A stretch of DNA of 31,689 nucleotides from Reclinomonas americana ATCC 50394 (lineage: Eukaryota > Jakobida > Jakobea > Jakobida), in contig PS015428.1 in NCBI GenBank assembly GCA_048213135.1, positions 1 through 31,689 of the forward strand. Direction: 5' to 3'. The position numbers and the translations under genes were made by a program. How positions within the stretch are numbered: position 1 is the stretch's first letter; each line of letters starts with the position of its first letter. The notes beneath the pieces were generated by a model. That model had not been told where the DNA came from. It did no database searches and saw nothing but the letters and a program-made list of their open reading frames with translations. Shown here one piece after another: positions 1-12,900 of the stretch.

Positions 1-190
1 TGCAGAGAAGCACGTACGAATCGAGGGCTGAGGGTGGGGGAGAGACACTGATCACACACGCACGAGGATCAAGGGTTGAGGGCGAAGGAGAGACACTGAT
101 CCCACGCACACACCGATCAAGGGTTGAGGGTGGCTGATCACACGCAAACACACATACCAATGGAGATCTGAAGGGTTGAGGGTGTTGATT
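1..190. repeat. Dispersed G-rich repeat, left-edge copy
   Basis: Two good copies of GATCAAGGGTTGAGGG start at 67 and 115. Degenerate copies lie near 18 and 170. They alternate with GAGAGACACTGATC and short CACA runs. The same block recurs at about 16013-16124, and a worn copy lies at about 22880-22943. No coding sequence is seen here. The repeat family is not recognised. Confidence 0.7.
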
Positions 191-350
191 CTGAGTAGAG
201 CAAACGCTTTCCGTCGTCTGCTGTTGTGTGACATGACATCCCCTCGCTGGCAACACGATCAATCTGTGGTGAAAAACGGCGGTGACATTCAATTCATTCC
301 CCACCACAATCAATTAACACAGCCCCTTTACAACACATAACACATAATCA

Positions 351-654
351 AGAATCGCCGTTTCTTGCAAACTCGTCACACACGGGATCCGGTCCATCCT
401 CTGGCGCGGCTGCCAGGTGGACTTGATCACCGCGCGCGGCTGCCACTGGTGCAGGGCGCAAATTATGGACATCGTGGCCCACGACGTGGTCAGCTACAAC
501 GGGGACTTGCAGGAGATGAGAAACACTTTGGCGAAAGACACGGAGGAACACAATGTATCACGCCACCTGCATCGACGACGGGTGCACCACCGCGATCGAC
601 GTCCGGCTCTTGCACGAGGTCGCCGTCGTCACGAGGACGCACAAATGTGACTGA
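351..654 (+). pseudogene. Orphan coding-like fragment, possible broken or partial gene
   Basis: In a short GC-rich island between AT-rich and simple-repeat DNA, one frame is open from 348 to beyond 554. It shows strong C/G third-position bias and sensible protein sequence, including GCHWCRAQIMDIVAHDVV. From 553 a second, equally coding-like frame runs YHATCIDDGCTTAIDVRLL to a TGA at 652-654. Moving between the frames requires one base to be removed, so this is either a decayed gene, an assembly error, or one exon ending at the possible donor GTATCA (555) beside another. Cys and His residues hint at metal binding, but no family is recognised. The strand choice rests on codon bias alone. No start codon or upstream exon was found. 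Confidence 0.4.
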
Positions 655-928
655 GTTTGGCAACATGTAGTCGGATATGTGCAATCCGACTGCTGTAATG
701 TGTTTCGTCGGTAAGTGAAGGCATCAATCGCGCGGCAGAAGATGATATTCACATGCACGCACGTACACACACAGGTAAGCACACCCGCAAGCACACACGA
801 ATACACACACGCATCCATACACGCACTCACTCACTCAATCTCTCACTCAATCACTGCACTCACTCAATCACTCTCCCTCTGTCTCTGTCTCTCTCTCTCT
901 CTCTCATCCCCCACAAGCCCCCCCAAAT
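655..928. repeat. CA- and CT-rich simple repeats, no gene seen
   Basis: The stretch is unremarkable DNA to about 745. CACACA-rich sequence then grades into CACTCACTCAATC and (CT)n at about 890-905. No gene is supported. It lies just past the stop of the large minus-strand gene and may include its 3-prime untranslated region. Confidence 0.6.
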
Positions 929-3900
929 CTATGCAACAACGCATTCTTGGCAGTCGATAGACCCTGCACACCCACCATTCTGCATCAGCGACTGCCTGGC
1001 CAGCGACACCGCCAACCGTGGACGTGGTTCAGCTTGAATGTTGATGCGCGGCATCGAGGCAGGGACACGTTCGTAGTGCTGCCCGATGCCGCGTTTGCCG
1101 AACTCCTCCTTGACTGGCGGCTTCCCCACGTCGAAAAGGTCACGCGCAAGATCATCGTCACCACCAGGACCATCGTTCCCTTCTCAAACCGCACATGAAA
1201 AGGCAGCGACAGACAGACGCGGCGCAAACACTATCGCACCTTCCTCCTGTGCGTGATCCTTCTGCTCTCGCTCGTCGTCATCTTGTTGCCCGATATCTCC
1301 TACAGGCTCCTCTGCCTGATCAGCTGCAGGCGGGAGAATAAACTCGATGGACGATGGCGATAGTTGCGGAGCGCGGGAGCCGTCGTCGGGATCAAAGTAT
1401 GCGCCGCGTCTGAACACTGGCGAATCGACGGCGTCGGGGATTCGCAGTGCATGCAACTCGAACACCGCAGGTGCACCATCTGTTAGGGATGGGGTGAGAG
1501 TACTTTGCGTAAGCGAGAGCATCATGACGAAAAACAGGAATACATCGACAGCTGGAAGACGTACCCTCGACAACTCCAGGGACGACAGCGGAGAGACGTG
1601 CATTCTGCTGACGAGCTTCCTTTCGACGCTGACAGTACGCCACCAACGACCGGACCATGGACAGGATCACCGGTCCGGTGAGGATAATGCCAATCACGGC
1701 CAGCACAGCGATGCTGGTAGAGACTTTGAAGGTCGAAGAGACGCGTGAGGCGAACAGGGTGGAAATGATGATGAGTCCGCCGAGACCAATCGCCTGGAGC
1801 ACAGTGAGAAGCGATGAGAACATGGAATGTCAAGCAGTTGTACGTCACCTCCAACACATTGTTGCGCATGTTCTCGTATGGAAGCACCGCCAGATGGATA
1901 AAAAGGAAGCCGATGCAGATGAGCCACAAGGCCAGCGGTAGTGCGTCAAGCATATTCGCGGCGGCCAGTGGAAACAGAACGGCGAGCAAAATGAGGCGGC
2001 GCGAGAGCTGGTAGGCTGCGACAAAAAGAGTCAGCATCGCAGTCGACTGGTGTGTAGAGTGCTTTGCTCTCTCTCTCTCTCTCTCNNNNNNNNNNNNNNN
2101 NNNNNAGAGAGAGAGAGAGAGGGAGTGTGGGAGGTTGAGAGAGAAAGAGAGGGGAGAGAGAGTGAGAGAGATAAGGGACGCTGAGAGAGTTCTGATACGT
2201 GTCTGCGAGACTGCGTTTTCACATGGAGACTGGGAGATACTGCAAGAGAGATGCGAAGGTTTAGTGCAAGAGCGTGTGTGTGCCTTAGAACTTGAGAGAT
2301 GGAGACGCAAGGCGATGGCAGTCAAAGAGCAAGAGGGACGTATGTGAGTTTTAGAGCGACAGAGTTCGTGTGTTGGAGAGGGCGTGTCCAGTGAGAGAGA
2401 AGGAGAAGGCTAGGGGAGAGAGAGAGAGAGAGTATTTGAGGTTCCTGGAGGAAGAGGATGCAGACAGCCAGTGATAGCTATTAAACAGATGGGATAGCGA
2501 ATCGCAAAGAGGGAGCATCACGCCTGCAGCCACAGTGACCACCTTTGCTGGCACCACATGCGGCTTTGCGAATGGCACAGGAGCGGCAGCTCATTTCAAA
2601 AAGTGCGAAGAGTCAGAGCTTGGAAGGCGCTATGTTACAGATATTCTAATGCTTCGTGCATAAGAAAGTGAATGCANNNNNNNNNNNNNNNNNNNNNNNN
2701 NNNNNNNNNNNNNNNNNNNNNNNNNNNNNNNNNNNNNNNNNNNNNNNNNNNNNNNNNNNNNNNNNNNNNNNNNNNNNNNNNNNNNNNNNNNNNNNNNNNN
2801 NNNNNNNNNNNNNNNNNNNNNNNNNNNNNNNNNNNNNNNNNNNNNNNNNNNNNNNNNNNNNNNNNNNNNNNNNNNNNNNNNNNNNNNNNNNNNNNNNNNN
2901 NTAGTGGAGGAACTGACGCTTGATTGTGAAGAGAACGGATAGTAAGAGAGAGCAGCGAATAGGTGCTAGGAAGCAATGGGTGACAGAGAACATCGAGCCA
3001 AGAAAGAAATAACCAAGGGACACTTCAACGGGTCAACCCACATGCGGAGGAGACACTTCTCAAGAAAAGCAATTCCGAAACGGTGTGCAGAATGTGACCG
3101 CTCGCCTGATCTGCATCGATTCAGAGACCACTACGTTCGAATGCTTCTCTGTTGCCTAAGCGCAGCCATCTCAGCTAAGAGTCAACTGTGTGCGCACTCA
3201 CCGAATTGCAGGCCGGACACTGCACGCGGAATAGAGTTCCATCAAGTGTGGACATGAACTGTTGGAACACGTCCACGGCACGGATCTGTACGACGCGCGG
3301 CTCGTATGGCGACGGGAAGCTGACGTTTCCACGTGTTGCGAGCGAGAGCGAGGCGGTGAACAGGGCTGCGAACGTGAATCCGAAGGCGATAAGAATAATA
3401 GTTGCAGAATTCATGACGACAAATTTTAGTCGTCTCATTCTCAGTTCCACCCACTCATTCTCTGGCTGTATTCCCACACTACCTCTGCCATTCACTCACA
3501 TCATTCCGTCACTCACTCACATACTCACTCCCTCAGTACCCATCAGTATATATCCTTGCTCTCCAACCCCTCCCTTCTGTTCTACTCGTCTTCCCTTGTT
3601 CCCTCATTCACTCCCATTATCTCTCTCTCTCTCTCGCACTTGTTCACACTCGCAATGCACTATACACACATACTCTTGATCACTTACACCCACACTCACT
3701 CACTCACTCACCCACCCACCCACCCACTAAGCCACTCACTCTCTCATGCACTTTCTTCCACTTTCTCTCTCTCTCTTTCTCACTCACTCTCTCACTTTTT
3801 CCCTCGCTTACTCCCTCCCTCGCTTCCTCCCTCCCTCACTCCCTCACTCACTCTCTCTCTCACTCCTTCCCTCACTCACTCCCTCCCTCCGTCCCTCCCT

Positions 3901-6900
3901 CACACACATTCTCTCTCGTTCTCCCTCCTTCCCACAATCCCGTCCTCTCATTCGTTCCCGTCTTTCCTCTTTCTCTCCGCTCCTTTCTTTACTCCCTCAT
4001 TCACGGCACGCACTGTCGACATGTCTCGTGCATTCAACTACTAAATCACTCACCCCTGCATTGACCGTTCCCATCTCCCTCTCTCGCTCTCTCTCTCTCT
4101 CTCTCCCTCCATCTTTCCCTTCCTCTTCCTCCCTCTTTCCCCATCTTCCCGCTCCCCTCCCCTTTCCCCTCTCGCTGTGCGCGCAACTGCTGCCCACATC
4201 CGAGGAATTGCGATTGGAGGCCAAGTTGCCGTCGATTGTCACAGAATGCGCTTCCATCCACGCCGACCAGCCACCCTTCGAGTGAATGGACTGATACAGC
4301 GGCATCAGCGCGGTGGGGTCACCGCCGCCGTTCCAAAAGAGCCCACCGCCCGAGCCTTCGCCAAGAAAGCGCGCCGAATCACTATTGCCTCGACCCGCAG
4401 CCGTATTGCCTGAGATGCTGACGTGGTCAAGCGTCACGGCGCGCGACGCAAAGAGTGTTGGATCGGTGCAATTGATGGCGAGACCGCCACCGCGAGCCCC
4501 ACATACATTGTCGGCGAAGGAGACGAATGAAAACGACGCCTTTGCCGTGTCAGCCACAGACGCACCGCCACCATCGCCGCGCGCGGCGACGTTGCTGACG
4601 AATCGAGTATTCAAGCAAATCACAGCGACCGAGCCACCGGCAAATAGTCCGCCGCCCACAGCTGCCGCCGTGTTGTTGTACACCAGCGAGCCAGACATGG
4701 TCAATTGTGGATTGTTGTCCGTGTACACGCCGCCACCATAATCTGCTCGATTCCCCTCCACCGTCGCTGCACTCATCGCCACTTGCGCAGTTTCAGTAGC
4801 TGACACTCCACCACCACCACCACCACCACCACCGTCGACTCGATTGGCGATCAAACGAGATCCAAGCAGCGTGGTGCGCGAGCTGCCACTTGCGTACACC
4901 GCACCTCCACGCAGCTGTGCACGACCACCACTGATTGTGCTTCTTGTGTCAGACCATGCACCCAGTCCCTGCGTGGTCACGTGTCCACCGGACGTGGCCG
5001 CCACGTTGCTCACGAACTGACTCCCTGCCGACGTGGCATTGGCCGACTGCGAGACGTACATGCCGCCGCCGGCCAGCGTGGCATTGTTGGCCGACATGCT
5101 ACAGCCAGAGAGACTGATCTGCGACAGTCCGTCCACATACACACCGCCACCGTCTGCCGCGGCCTGGTTGTTGCTGATGGAGGTGCTGGTCAGAGTGTGC
5201 TTGCTATTCTGGTCGACAAACATGCCACTGCCAAAGGGTGCCAAGTTGCCGACGACAAATGAATCGGACCACGAGGACGAGGACTGCAAGTCGGCAAACA
5301 GTCCACCACCAAAGTGGAGCGCCTGGTTGTTCCGCACGGCAGAGCCACCCACCACAGCGAGCGTGGCGGTGGCGGTGAGGTACAGACCGCCGCCATTCTG
5401 CATCGCCTGATTGCCGTCCACAATGGACTGCGATTGCATCTGCAAGTGCACTTGCTCGGCACGCACTGCCACACCGCCGCCGTACAATGCCGAGTTGCCG
5501 GAAATGATGGTGTTCGAAATCGTGGCGGTGGTGGCCACCTCGTTGAGCACCACACCGCCGCCATATCCAGAGGGCGACGTGTTGGCTGTCACCGAGGAGT
5601 CCACGATGGAGCAACCCTGTCCACTCATGGCCACGCCGCCACCTCCAGTGTCCAGAGCGATATTCTGCGTGACCCGAGTTCCAGATAGGAGTGACTGAGC
5701 TCCCACGAGCACGCCGCCGCCAGTCACTAACTGCCCAGACACTGAATTCCCCGAAACCACGCAGCCAGTGGCGGAGCTGGACGCGTCAAGCAAGAGCGCT
5801 CCACCTCCATGCGAGCGACCGGCGATGACGAGAGGGACGGACAATTGAACAGTGTTTCCAATCAACGTCGACGACGTGACATTGGCACCGTTGACTGCAA
5901 GCACAGCCCCACCACCGCAAAAGGAACCTGAGGAAAAGAGCACATTTCCGGCACCTGCATCCTCCACGTGGTTATTAATGAACTGGGAGCCGCTGACAAC
6001 AACTGCCGAGTTAACGAGAAGCAACGCGCCGCCACCGTTGTGGTCGCTGCCCTGCCCGTTGAGCGTGCTGTAGAGACCACCGGCGCCGTCACGAACAGAG
6101 CGATTGTCGCTGAAGGTGCATTCAGTGACGCTGAATGTACCCTGACAAGAAAACAAGAAGACAATGAGCTGCGTCCAAACGCACCATCGCGAGAATCACA
6201 AGCATAACTGTTGACGATGAGGGTGCTACGAGCATCGCCGCTCCTCCACCGCTGAAACCGCCAAATGAAGCACCAACGTTGTTGTTTACACCGCCCGCAC
6301 CGTTGTGAGATGATGTGTTGTTGAAAAACTGCGAATGGCTGAGGTTCTGCAACAACAAAGTAATCGGCATACAGCAGAGGATTGTAACATGTGACGGATC
6401 GAGGTACACACCAACACGGATGCAGAGTTGGGCTCGGAGTGTACCAACAGGGCGCCTCCTCCGGAGAATGTTGCTGAGCTACTTCCTGACGACGGATTCC
6501 CACTGCCACCGTTGCCTGCGGGAGGTGTGAGAACGACTACCAAAGGTAGAAGGTACACACCACGCAGGAAATCACCATTATTGCCGGCAATGTTATTCAA
6601 AAAGGTGCAGTTGTCAATCTGCTTATCGCGCTCGTGAGATTAACAGTTCCTGCATATTGCGGGGTCGACCAATGTGGAACACACCTCCAGTGTACCGGGT
6701 AGAGCAGCAAGGACAGCACCACCACCACTTACGGTACCCGTGGCATCTCCCCGCACTCCAGCAGCATTACCTGAAGCCGTATTAGAATCAAAGCCACAAG
6801 ATCGCACCACCATCTTCACCACAGTGTAAGTATCAAATCAAAAACTGACATATTTTCAAATGGCGATAGCAGTTCGAGTTACCTGACTCCTAACGTTTCC

Positions 6901-9900
6901 GAGCAACACAAGTAATGATCCACCTCCATTCCGAGTTCCAGATGAGTTTATCGACCCCTCACAATTCTGGCTAGCATCATTCGCGACAAAACGACAGCCC
7001 TCAATTGCCTACGTTGACCGATTCGGGTCAGTATTCAGTGACAGTAAGCACATTGGAGCAGTGTGAACAAAACAAACCGTACTGAAACCAAACCCAAACT
7101 CCGCTGCCGCGGAGACAAGAATGGCTCCACCGCCGCTGAGGTAACCCGCAGCATTTGCTGAATCCGGGTTGATCAGATAAAAAGCATAACACTCACGGTC
7201 GAGGAACCACTGCACATACCACCGATCCCATTGCCACTTGCGCTGTTCAATGTGAATTCACAGCCGCGAATGGTCTGTGACAATCTCAGCCAAGCGGCGA
7301 TTTAAAAATAACCCTCGCAATGACGTTCACAATCACGTACGACTGTCCGTGAACACAACGTACCTGCGATGCTGTGCTGCCACGGTCGAAGATGAGGATG
7401 ACACCACCACCATTGATAAAACTATTGCTGTCCGCACCCAGATTGCCAGAACCTTGCATTAACAAGCGGCGAATATCAGCCAGGAATGACAGTCACTTCA
7501 ACGGTCGCTGCTACTGCGACTCACCACCATTTCCATTATTGCTTGCAGCGTTCGACGTAAACGTACAGAGTTCAGTAATCTGCGTTAACTGGGTTACGCA
7601 GTTCAGTGAGCAAGCAGTGAGAAGAACACATTAGCATGACGGCGACAAGACTTCCTATCTTGCGGTTAATACGAACCACAACTGTGCCAGGATTAGTGCT
7701 GCTAATCAACAAAACTCCACCACCATTAGTGTTGCTGCTGCTATTTGCACTCCCGAGTGAAGATCCTGCATTTCATAATCACACGATGTTAAGTCAATTA
7801 ATCGGATGTGCTACAAGAGCGACAGGGAGATGGCAAGCGCACACGGACTACTCACCTCCGCCGTTCCCATTGCCACTTGCGCTATTTGCTGTGAATCTGC
7901 AGCCGAACATGGTCTACATCACATGCATAGTCAAGGCCAACAGAGAGATACGAGCGGAATAGCGTAGGTGAAAGTGACAACCACCATCACACAACACAGA
8001 GCGAGACGTACTCAAGCTAGCAGACAAACGCAAATAAGCATAGAAACCGTACCCGTGATGTCGAACCGGGACTATCGGCTGAGTACAGGACGACACCTCC
8101 GCCATTGGTGCTGCTACTGCTGATCGCACTCCCGTACACTGAGCCTGCACGGCAAATAATACACCGATCATGTCACCCACAAAACAACCGACAGCTCGTG
8201 CGCTGATGAACATACCACCGCCATTTCCATTAAAGTTTGCGCCATTAGATGTGAATGTGCAGTCTTGGAAATCCGAGAATGCCTGCCAGAATAAACAAGA
8301 GGTCAATACATCTTGTCAACACAGGGCCAGAGTACAATCGAATGCTACGTACACGACTTGAGCTGCTAAAAATATCGGCCCGAACGTTGATCAACATCAC
8401 GCCACCACCATTGGTACTGCTTCTGCAATCAGCAGTCCCACCGATACCATGCGCCGCTGCACACGAGGACGAATCGGCAAAGTCAATCACAGTGCACTCT
8501 GTGTCGCTTGCACATGAACGAGCGACCAATTAACGAACCGCCACCGTTCCCGTTGCTGTTTGCAACATTCGATACAAATATGCAACTGACAGCTGCCAGA
8601 TTCGACTGCAACAGCGTGCAGTCAGCAGTCTCGTGCAGAANNNNNNNNNNNNNNNNNNNNNNNNNNNNNNNNNNNNNNNNNNNNNNNNNNNNNNNNNNNN
8701 NNNNNNNNNNNNNNNNNNNNNNNNNNNNNNNNNNNNNNNNNNNNNNNNNNNNNNNNNNNNNNNNNNNNNNNNNNNNNNNNNNNNNNNNNNNNNNNNNNNN
8801 NNNNNNNNNNNNNNNNNNNNNNNNNNNNNNNNNNNNNNNNNNNNNNNNNNNNNNNNNNNNNNNNNNNNNNNNNNNNNNNNNNNNNNNNNNNNNNNNNNNN
8901 NNNNNNNNNNNNNNNNNNNNNNNNNNNNNNNNNNNNNNNNNNNNNNNNNNNNNNNNNNNNNNNNNNNNNNNNNNNNNNNNNNNNNNNNNNNNNNNNNNNN
9001 NNNNNNNNNNNNNNNNNNNNNNNNNNNNNNNNNNNNNNNNNNNNNNNNNNNNNNNNNNNNNNNNNNNNNNNNNNNNNNNNNNNNNNNNNNNNNNNNNNNN
9101 NNNNNNNNNNNNNNNNNNNNNNNNNNNNNNNNNNNNNNNNNNNNNNNNNNNNNNNNNNNNNNNNNNNNNNNNNNNNNNNNNNNNNNNNNNNNNNNNNNNN
9201 NNNNNNNNNNNNNNNNNNNNNNNNNNNNNNNNNNNNNNNNNNNNNNNNNNNNNNNNNNNNNNNNNNNNNNNNNNNNNNNNNNNNNNNNNACCTGGAAAAA
9301 GAAAATTCCAAAGCGGACATTGATGAGCGCGAAACCACCGCCATTCGTGTTGCTCTCGCTTACTGCTCAAAAAGAAGACACAAGTTAGTTGAATCTGCGT
9401 CCCATTGTATGGCAACAAAACCGGCGTTGGCTGTAGCAGTTCTGCGATACTCACCAGCACCGTTCCCATTGTTGTTAGCGGTATTCAATGCAATGGTACA
9501 ATTGCTAATAGTCTGCGACGACGATTACAAGCGCCGTCAGTCGACAAGAATGCTCACAGAGAAGATTCATGGTTCGAGAAGTGACAGACACCAAACGAGG
9601 GTCTGAGGAACACACCTGGAGGAGACCACTGCCTTGATAGATCAGCACGACACCCCCACCGTTCGTGTTACAAGAGATCGCTCCAGGCGAGACTGAAAAC
9701 CAACAGATCACCGCACGGTTGATGAGCCGCAAACACACACATACGCGCACACACCAAAGCACTCCACTTCTCACCGCCACCGTTTCCATTGTCATTTGCA
9801 GTGTTTGATGTGAATGTGCAGTTGCTGATGGTCTGTGAACGCAACACGCACATCGTCACAACAAGCTGTCGCTATCAACCACCGACGCAATCGACCCATA

Positions 9901-12900
9901 CCTGGACTGTACTTCCGTTACTGGAAGCATTTATCATCACGACGCCGCCACCGTTGGCAAAGTCGAGCACTGTCAATATAAATTCGCGAAAAGAAAACTC
10001 AACAACTATTCGGCAATAATCATGACTACGTGCCACTCACGGCCACTGACTCCGTTGCCATTTGCAGTGTTAAATGCAAACGTGCATCTGTTGAGAGTCT
10101 GCGCAAAACGCAAGAGGATTCAGTGAGAAATAATAGTCGCCTGCAGTCTCCAAACGCAAGGGAGCACACCTGATCGGTGGAACCGTAGATAAGCATTACA
10201 CCACCGCCGTTTGTGTTGCTGGTGCGCTCTACGCGCAGGAAAAACACACCCATCAAGTTGACCACCTTGTGCAGATCTGCAACTTATCACATTCATACAG
10301 CACAGCGGCTCACCTCCAATTCCGTTGCTGTTGGCGGTGTTCGAGGTGAATGTACAGTTGACGACGACCTGCGACGAAACTTGAGAAAGTTTAATTGTCG
10401 CAGCTTATTTGGCGGAACACACACCTGCGTGACTGATCCATAGAGAAGCATTGCACCACCACCATTGCTAAAGCCAGCTGTGTGTACAAACAAGCACATC
10501 AATCAAGGCAAACAAACGCCCAATCATTTACAAACCGTCAAACACAAACCACTTCCGTTGGCATTTGCAATGTTCGAGGTAAATGTACAGCTACTCATGG
10601 TCTGCAATATTCACAAAAATCTCAGTTATGCGTACACAGACGGTGACCCATTTGACATCGGCTGTCGCTAATAGTTGACACACGACAATACACTATGAGA
10701 AACATACCTGACTCACGGAACCGTACAAGAGCATGACACCACCACCGTTGGCGATATTAGTGTGAACTGCTCCGCATCAAGTGAGTTAGTGAGTTGACAA
10801 CGACCGACAACACCAAGGTGCACATCGAGCACTCTGCTACCAACCGTTGGAAACACCATTGCCGCTTGCTATGTTCGACGAGAATAAGCAGTTGCTGACG
10901 GCCTGCGGAATAATGAGCGATTCAATCCAGAGGTAAATCTTTGTCGGAGAGAAGCGTACAACTTAAAAAACATACCTGCACCACAGCAACACGGTTACCG
11001 AAGACTAGCATCACGCCACCGCCATTTGTCTTTCCATCCTCTCCGACAGCGTCTCCAAGGGAGGACACTGAGCGCAGTTGAGTCGCATCGATTAGGGACA
11101 ACACCACAACGATCGCTCACTCATGTGACGACAGAAAGAGCATGCCAGCATGCGCGTCTTCACTTACCGACGCTACGCCCATTGCTGTCGGCAGTGTTAC
11201 CAACGAACGTACAGTTGCTAGTGGTCTGCGACAACTGCAATCACTGCGGTGAGGAGGTAACTGCTGCAATAACGAGCACACTCTCTGCGCGACGATTTTC
11301 TGGGAACGCACCTTTTCACCACCTTGGTTAAAATTGATTAACATGACGCCGCCACCATTTGCAGAGCTGACTCTCACTGCCAACAACAGCCATAGCAGAT
11401 CTCAAACGCCGTACTCCACCGCAGCAAGCCCCCCCAGGCGAAATGGCACACACCTCCATTTCCATTGCTTTCAGCACTGTTCAACGTGAACGCGCAGCTG
11501 GTGATGGTCTTCACAATCAAGTGCGCTATATGTGTCAATGACATGCTCGTAGCGAAAGATGGAGGCAATGCCTTTCTGTACAGACAAAACACACACCTGC
11601 TCGACATTAAAACCACCATCGATAGTGATCAGCATGACACCACCGCCACTCGACAGGGAATACACACCTGTACACAAACACATTGACAAAATGCCTCACC
11701 AGCAAAGTTCCACACCCACGTCAACTACGCTGTGCTTCTCACCACCGCTATTTCCGTTGCTGTTGGCAGAGTTTGAGGAAAATGTGCAATTGCTGATGGT
11801 CTGCGACAGCTGTGATGGCATCACGTTATTCAAGCGATGAGCGCAATCACAACGATGATCAAAACACACCTTGCTGGCGCTCGCGAACAAAAGAACGCCA
11901 CCGCCAGCACCAATAGCTCTCGTGCTCCCTGATCCTCCTCCGTTTGCGTTGTGATCAGCGTGGTTGAATAAAAACGTCGATCCAGTGATCTGCTAGAGCA
12001 AAAGCCTCTAGTATTAACCCCATCCGGAAACACGATCGCAACAGCTCGTAGAGATCTAGAACTCACGGTCTGCGTTGCCGATTTCGACACGTCGTTGTAA
12101 GACGACCAAATAACGCCTCCGCCGACGCGTATACCGCCACCAACATTTGCATTTTCCGACGCTGTGTTATTGAGAAACCAGCTGTCCAAGATCTGTCATC
12201 CGTGGGTAGCAGGTGAGCGGGCAGAAATTTATCAGCTCGGCACCATCTCGATGTTCACAAAACCTCAAGCGTACTTGCTCCAGACGTCCAAACAACCCCA
12301 CCGCCGCAGTCACCCTCAAAGCCTTGTTGATTACTTCCCCCTTTGCAGTTGCTGGTGGCCCCGTTCAGGGTGGCCGTCACATTCTACACGATACCTCACT
12401 GTATAAGCACATGGTCTGCTGTCTCTCGCCCCGCAGCTTCCATCAAACCTTCAGTGATACAATGGGTGACAATGCAGCTGACGCAAAAAGCGCCCAAATG
12501 GCTCCGCCTCCAACTTGTCGGCCACCACTTGCATACGCATAAACGCATAGCGGGTCATCTGCTGACGGACATTGCGCGCTAATGCCACTGTTGGTCACCA
12601 AGTTCCCAGCCAACGAGGTGCCTTGAAAATCAACCAACAGCGCGTTGTTGACAAAAAGGCCACCACCGCCCACATGCGTGAACCCGTTCGACCAGAAAAG
12701 GCCACCATTTCCGCATTGAAACACCGTGTTGTTTGTCCACACGCCACCGACATCTGTTACCGTCGCCGACGTTGGATCCGTCACATACATCGCACCACCG
12801 CCCGTTTTCATCCAAGTGAGGTTCGTGGCCGTGTTGTTGACAAACCGAGTATCCACAGTGTTGACGACGACTCCACCGGAACCCGACACGAACACGGCAC

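Noticed and set aside
1-190. Telomeric or subtelomeric repeat because of AGGGTTGAGGG words
   Set aside because: The unit is long and irregular, occurs at internal sites as well, and is not in short head-to-tail copies.
3556-4285. Plus-strand open frames of 160-180 residues
   Set aside because: They are Ser/Leu/Pro/His low-complexity translations of CTCACTC repeats inside a minus-strand intron.
6250-12400. Plus-strand short open frames rich in PPP and regularly spaced similar blocks, resembling a repeat-spacer array
   Set aside because: They are the antisense of the GGG-encoding mini-exons. Blocks are imperfect, differ in spacing, carry splice sites and make a continuous minus-strand protein, so this is not a CRISPR array or a plus-strand gene.
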